Positions 36,276-39,472 of a stretch of 39,472 nt of DNA are shown piece after piece; the first letter of the stretch is position 1, and the number at the start of each line of letters is the position of its first letter. Below the pieces are notes generated by a model. The model ran no database searches and was not told where the DNA came from. It saw nothing but the letters and a program-made list of their open reading frames with translations. This stretch comes from Dysgonomonas sp. Marseille-P4677 (GTDB taxonomy: Bacteria > Bacteroidota > Bacteroidia > Bacteroidales > Dysgonomonadaceae): the NCBI RefSeq assembly GCF_016652235.1, contig NZ_JAEPKU010000025.1, positions 1 to 39,472 of the forward strand. The letters run 5' to 3'. Made by a program: the position numbers and the translations under genes.

Positions 36276-37496
36276 ATGAACAGTACTTATCGAATCCTTT
36301 TTCTGACTAGGAAAAGAGTAAATAGCAACGGATTAGCCTCTATCAGTGTTAGAATTTCTATCAGTGGAGACAAGGCAGAGTTCAGTTCCTTACAATTTGT
36401 TAAACCCGAAATGTGGAGTCAGACAGGTCGTGCAATGGGCAGAACCAAAGAGGCTACAACAATCAATGATGCTTTAGATAAAATAACTATTGCCTTAGAT
36501 AAGCACTATAAAGCCATTCTTGAAAATGACGGCTATGTGACAGCCGACAAACTCCGTGACACCTACTTAGGTAAAGAGATACGAAAAAACACGGTTCTAG
36601 CTTTATACGACATGAAGGTAGAGCAGAAAAGAAGTCTAGTTGGAAAAACAATCCGAAATACAACTCTATCGAAATATTTAGCAACACGAAAACGTGTAGC
36701 CGATTTTATCCTGCACAAATACAAAAAAGAAGATCTGCCCATTCGGAGTGTAGATTTTCAGTTCGTCACTGATTATGAAGTTTATCTGAAATCTGTTTGC
36801 GATTGCGGTCATAACTCAACAGTTAAACATTTACGATATTTAAAGCAAATTATAACCAACGCTCTAAAGAATAGGTATATTACTCATGATCCTTTCGATG
36901 AACTGGCTCTATCATATAAGCCAGTCAAGAAACAATTCTTAATAGAACCTGAACTTAAGAAACTTCTATCAAAACAATTTGATTCTGAAAGATTAGAAGA
37001 AGTTAGAGATATTTTTGCTTTCCAATGTTTTACTGGCATTGCTTATATAGATGTTACGAACCTGACTACTGATAATATATATGAAGACGGCTTCGGACAA
37101 AAATGGTTACGCTTGAATAGACAAAAATCAGACGTAGAAGCCAATATCCCATTGTTGGAAGTTCCTTTAAGTATTATCCGTAAATACAGAAGATTGGGAA
37201 GTGATAAACTTCTCCCCTTACACAGTAATCAAAAGATGAATGAATATTTGAAGGAAATTGCTACGCTGTGTGGCATCAATAAGAAGCTGACTACGCATTG
37301 TGGCAGACATACATTTTCGACCATTATGCTGACCAAAGGGGTGTCAATAGAAAGTGTTTCTAAAATGCTCGGTCATACGAACATTACCACAACTCAAATT
37401 TACGCCAAGATATTGAATGAGAAAATCTATGTCGAGGTAAATAAAGTCAGAAGCGAATTTGATGCTTTTCAAGAGTATTATAAACAAGCGAAGTAA
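36276..37496 (+). CDS. Tyrosine recombinase (integrase) of an integrative element, IntDOT-like
   Basis: This 406-residue site-specific recombinase has an N-terminal arm-binding region (about 1-95), a SAM-like core-binding domain (about 100-215), and a catalytic domain (about 220-395). Catalytic residues seen are Lys284, His341-x-x-Arg344 in HCGRH, His367 in LGHTN, and the nucleophile Tyr376 in TQIYAKI. The first catalytic arginine, expected in TGLR-type motifs, is Ala256 here (TGIAYIDV). The CTnDOT integrase also lacks this arginine, so activity is still likely. Length and N-terminal extension separate it from housekeeping XerC/XerD. It points away from tRNA-Val, as expected for the left end of an element continuing rightward. 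Confidence 0.93.
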   Translation: MNSTYRILFLTRKRVNSNGLASISVRISISGDKAEFSSLQFVKPEMWSQTGRAMGRTKEATTINDALDKITIALDKHYKAILENDGYVTADKLRDTYLGKEIRKNTVLALYDMKVEQKRSLVGKTIRNTTLSKYLATRKRVADFILHKYKKEDLPIRSVDFQFVTDYEVYLKSVCDCGHNSTVKHLRYLKQIITNALKNRYITHDPFDELALSYKPVKKQFLIEPELKKLLSKQFDSERLEEVRDIFAFQCFTGIAYIDVTNLTTDNIYEDGFGQKWLRLNRQKSDVEANIPLLEVPLSIIRKYRRLGSDKLLPLHSNQKMNEYLKEIATLCGINKKLTTHCGRHTFSTIMLTKGVSIESVSKMLGHTNITTTQIYAKILNEKIYVEVNKVRSEFDAFQEYYKQAK

Positions 37497-37529
37497 GTTT
37501 TCTTCTCATCTGAACACGAAGATATAAGC

Positions 37530-37638
37530 AAGAGAATAACTAAATCAAGGTCAAGCCCTTCGGGTTTGTACAAATAATCTTCCAAGTCTACGACTAGCGT
37601 ATTATTTGACAAAACCTTGCTTCTGTTATTCTCTTTTT
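37530..37638 (+). ncRNA. Candidate branched structured RNA downstream of the integrase gene
   Basis: An 11-bp outer stem (37530-37540 with 37625-37635) and a second stem CAAGGT/ACCTTG (37546-37551 with 37614-37619) enclose two arms. One is a 7-bp hairpin CAAGCCC-TTC-GGGTTTG (37552-37568). The other is an 8-bp stem CAAATAAT/ATTATTTG (37571-37578 with 37601-37608) capped by AGTC-TAC-GACT (37585-37595). The + strand copy ends in a T-run (37634-37638), so an RNA with its own terminator fits. It does not match any RNA family I recognise. It could be the 3' untranslated end of the integrase mRNA, a small RNA, or a DNA-level transfer or recombination site. Confidence 0.5.
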
Positions 37639-37666
37639 AAATGGGTGGTTTATCAGATGTAAAGAA

Positions 37667-37696
37667 AAAATGATATTCAAGATTTGGAATCATTTT
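37667..37696 (-). terminator. Terminator of the two-component operon
   Basis: Read on the minus strand, AAAATGATTC pairs with GAATATCATTTT apart from a 2-nt bulge, and a T-rich run (TTTTTTCTTT) follows. It lies just after the response regulator stop codon. Confidence 0.6.
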
Positions 37697-37703
37697 GTTT
37701 GTG

Positions 37704-38453
37704 CTACTTACTTGCAAGCTTTTGATATACAATAGAATTCAGAAAATCAACTCTTCTGTCTTTTGATATGGGTAATTCCATTTTATTAACAAATAATCTC
37801 CCTCCTAAGACCTTTTCAATATGATTAGTGTTGACTAAATATGATCTGTGGATTCTATAAAAATATTTTTTAGGAAGAATTGCTTCTAAGGAGTTCATCG
37901 TTTGATGTATAATCAATGATTTATCTTTAAAATACAGCTTTAAATAGTTTTGCATTCCTTCAATATATAAAATATCTTCCCAATTAATTTGTTGGAAGGC
38001 ATCTGCTTGCCTTATATACAGATTGGTCTTTGGGTTTTCTGGATTATCCAATAATAGTTGTGTCTGGAATATATTCCGTGCTTTTTGAACGGCTTGGAAA
38101 AAGCGTTGAAAAGCGATTGGCTTTAACAAGTAATCAACGACATTTAATCGATACCCATCTAAAGCGTATTCAGAATAGGCTGTAGTTAATATTGTCAAAG
38201 GTGCTTGTTCCAATGATTCCAGAAAATCGAGCCCTGAAAGGTAAGGCATATTTATATCAAGAAACATCAAGTCTATTTCTTTCTTCTTAAGCACCTCGGC
38301 AGCTTCTATAGCAGAAGAACATGTATATTCAAGGGCTAAAAAGCTTATTTGTTTTATGTTGCTAATCGTATCTTTAATAGCAAACAACTCATCATCAACT
38401 ATAAGGCACTTCAATGGAGGACTGTCTGTCTCTTTTAAAAAAATATTTGCCAT
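37704..38453 (-). CDS. LytTR-family response regulator
   Basis: This 249-residue transcription regulator has a receiver domain (about 14-130), acidic Asp20/Asp21, phosphoacceptor Asp66 in FLDINMP, and Lys in YLLKPI. A LytTR DNA-binding domain (about 145-245) is recognised by YIEGMQNYLKLYF and FYRIHRSYLVNTNHIEKV. It is encoded 3 nt after its likely partner histidine kinase. The target genes are unknown. If the tRNA-linked element is real, these genes may be cargo of that element. Confidence 0.93.
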   Translation of the reverse strand: MANIFLKETDSPPLKCLIVDDELFAIKDTISNIKQISFLALEYTCSSAIEAAEVLKKKEIDLMFLDINMPYLSGLDFLESLEQAPLTILTTAYSEYALDGYRLNVVDYLLKPIAFQRFFQAVQKARNIFQTQLLLDNPENPKTNLYIRQADAFQQINWEDILYIEGMQNYLKLYFKDKSLIIHQTMNSLEAILPKKYFYRIHRSYLVNTNHIEKVLGGRLFVNKMELPISKDRRVDFLNSIVYQKLASK

Positions 38454-38456
38454 ATT

Positions 38457-39464
38457 CTACATTTGAATTACAAGTTTCGTTTTGTATATAGTATCAGTGT
38501 CCTCTATTAACAAGCTGTATTTATTAGGAAATAAAATATCCAATCGGTTCTTTAAATTTCCTAAACCAAGACCAGTATTAGCTTTTGTTACTACAGGTAA
38601 AGTAGATTTTGAATTTTCTATCTCCAAAGAAATTATGTTTTTATCTTGCTCAAAGTATAAATTTATATAACCTCTTTCATTTGGGAGACGAGAAACATGT
38701 TTAAAAGCATTCTCTATTAATGTAATTAATAATAGAGGGGGAATACGCATTTGAGTATTCTCTATTTTCCAAAAACACTTTATTTCTATCTTGTCCTCCC
38801 AACGCATTTTTTCAATAGCTATAAATTTTTTCAGGAATTGAATATCTTCTTCTAAACTGACAAAATCTTTTTTACCACTATACAATTGATATCTAAGTAT
38901 ATCCGAGTAATCAAGTAGCAATGGAGATGCTATATCATCCTTTTTTTTGACAAAATAATGTATGTGATTTAACACATTAAACATAAAATGAGGATTAATT
39001 TGTGCTTGGAGAGCGTATAATTGAGATTCTAAGTGTGCTTTCTCTAATTTTATGTGTTCGTGATAAAATCGCAAACCGACAAAAGCCAGATTAATAATTA
39101 TACATGCCGGTATCTGATTTTTCAAGTCTGATAGGAAAGAGTCATCTATAGAAAAAAGTTTTGAAGGAAGGAAAATCCCTAGTTGTTCTAATTGTCTGAA
39201 TGCATAAAGAATCAAAGACATCATTATAGCCTGAACGAATGCCAGAATAATAAATTCGCACCAAAATAGATTCATTCTTTTTCTTCTGATTGCTTTTGGT
39301 AGCAAATAATTAGTAGAAATACTATTTACTGTGAAAATAGCGGAAAACATACAAAGAGTGATTAAGATTGCTTCAATCAATGGGGCTTGGCTGGAAACCT
39401 GATACCACAGTATTAAAACAATTAACACCCATACGACTCCGATGAATCTTTTATAACCTTTCAA
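38457..39464 (-). CDS. LytS-type membrane sensor histidine kinase (5' end uncertain)
   Basis: This protein of about 335 residues has four hydrophobic segments (about 8-28, 30-52, 68-90 and 118-135), then a coiled linker and a His_kinase domain with the phosphoacceptor region QINPHFMFNVLNHIHYF (His159). The ATP-binding part includes LLLITLIENAFKHV (N box) and GLGLGNLKNRLDILFP (G box). The first available start is TTG at 39462-39464, only 8 nt from the window edge, and no in-frame stop precedes it. The true start may therefore lie outside. It pairs with the LytTR regulator downstream, as in Bacteroidetes LytS/LytR-type systems. The signal sensed is unknown. Confidence 0.88.
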   Translation of the reverse strand: MKGYKRFIGVVWVLIVLILWYQVSSQAPLIEAILITLCMFSAIFTVNSISTNYLLPKAIRRKRMNLFWCEFIILAFVQAIMMSLILYAFRQLEQLGIFLPSKLFSIDDSFLSDLKNQIPACIIINLAFVGLRFYHEHIKLEKAHLESQLYALQAQINPHFMFNVLNHIHYFVKKKDDIASPLLLDYSDILRYQLYSGKKDFVSLEEDIQFLKKFIAIEKMRWEDKIEIKCFWKIENTQMRIPPLLLITLIENAFKHVSRLPNERGYINLYFEQDKNIISLEIENSKSTLPVVTKANTGLGLGNLKNRLDILFPNKYSLLIEDTDTIYKTKLVIQM

Positions 39465-39472
39465 AATATAAT

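Noticed and set aside
36276-37496. Housekeeping XerC/XerD recombinase
   Set aside because: The protein is about 100 residues too long, has an arm-binding N-terminus, lacks the usual first Arg, and sits at a tRNA gene.

Overview
The window looks like a chromosomal segment of a low-GC Bacteroidota, most likely order Bacteroidales and possibly a Dysgonomonas-type organism. The support is SusC/SusD pairs, a Bacteroidetes-style bamA-skp-skp cluster, a DUF4292/EnvC cluster, and TAnnTTTG-type -7 promoter elements. The genus is an inference from protein style and A+T richness, not a demonstrated placement.

Region 1 (1-17005, + strand) is glycan-uptake accessory DNA. Two SusC/SusD pairs (352-5113 and 5830-10702) are followed by a BSP-type metalloprotease with a discoidin-like domain (10990-12108) and two tandem GH92 alpha-mannosidases (12175-17005). 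The second pair, the protease and the mannosidases read as a polysaccharide utilization locus for alpha-mannose-containing glycans or glycoproteins. The first pair has no enzyme partner in the window. Both susC genes are preceded by the same arrangement: a long GA dinucleotide tract, a terminator-grade hairpin, a second hairpin ending 40-41 nt before the ATG, an AGTTAAC box, and a nearly identical start region. This repeated upstream module is the most unusual feature of the window. It could be a shared post-transcriptional or phase-variable control element.

Region 2 (17048-18477, - strand) is a two-gene unit. It encodes a small lipoprotein with a CYGxP-type start and a radical SAM/SPASM enzyme, matching the rSAM/lipoprotein system whose chemistry is, to my knowledge, undefined. 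It converges on the second mannosidase gene.

Region 3 (18612-35705, - strand) is a run of conserved envelope and housekeeping genes all pointing the same way. In transcription order these are dut, a TPR protein, a DUF4292 lipoprotein, an EnvC-like protein, a tandem FdtA-like cupin, a GNAT/FemAB-like acyltransferase, an APC permease, rlmB, ridA, ribD, a DUF6242 lipoprotein, a DUF6089 protein, uppS, bamA and two skp/ompH genes. Oddities here are a glycine/tyrosine repeat in a BamA loop, and a duplicated sugar-ketoisomerase-like protein whose first half has lost a key histidine.

Region 4 (35912-39472) starts with a tRNA-Val(UAC) gene that is immediately followed by a tyrosine recombinase gene. 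This is the classic left end of an integrative element, and the element would extend past the right edge. The recombinase lacks the first catalytic arginine, as IntDOT does. Downstream of it lies a branched, highly self-complementary segment of about 110 nt ending in a U-tract (candidate structured RNA), then a LytTR response regulator and a LytS-type histidine kinase on the opposite strand.
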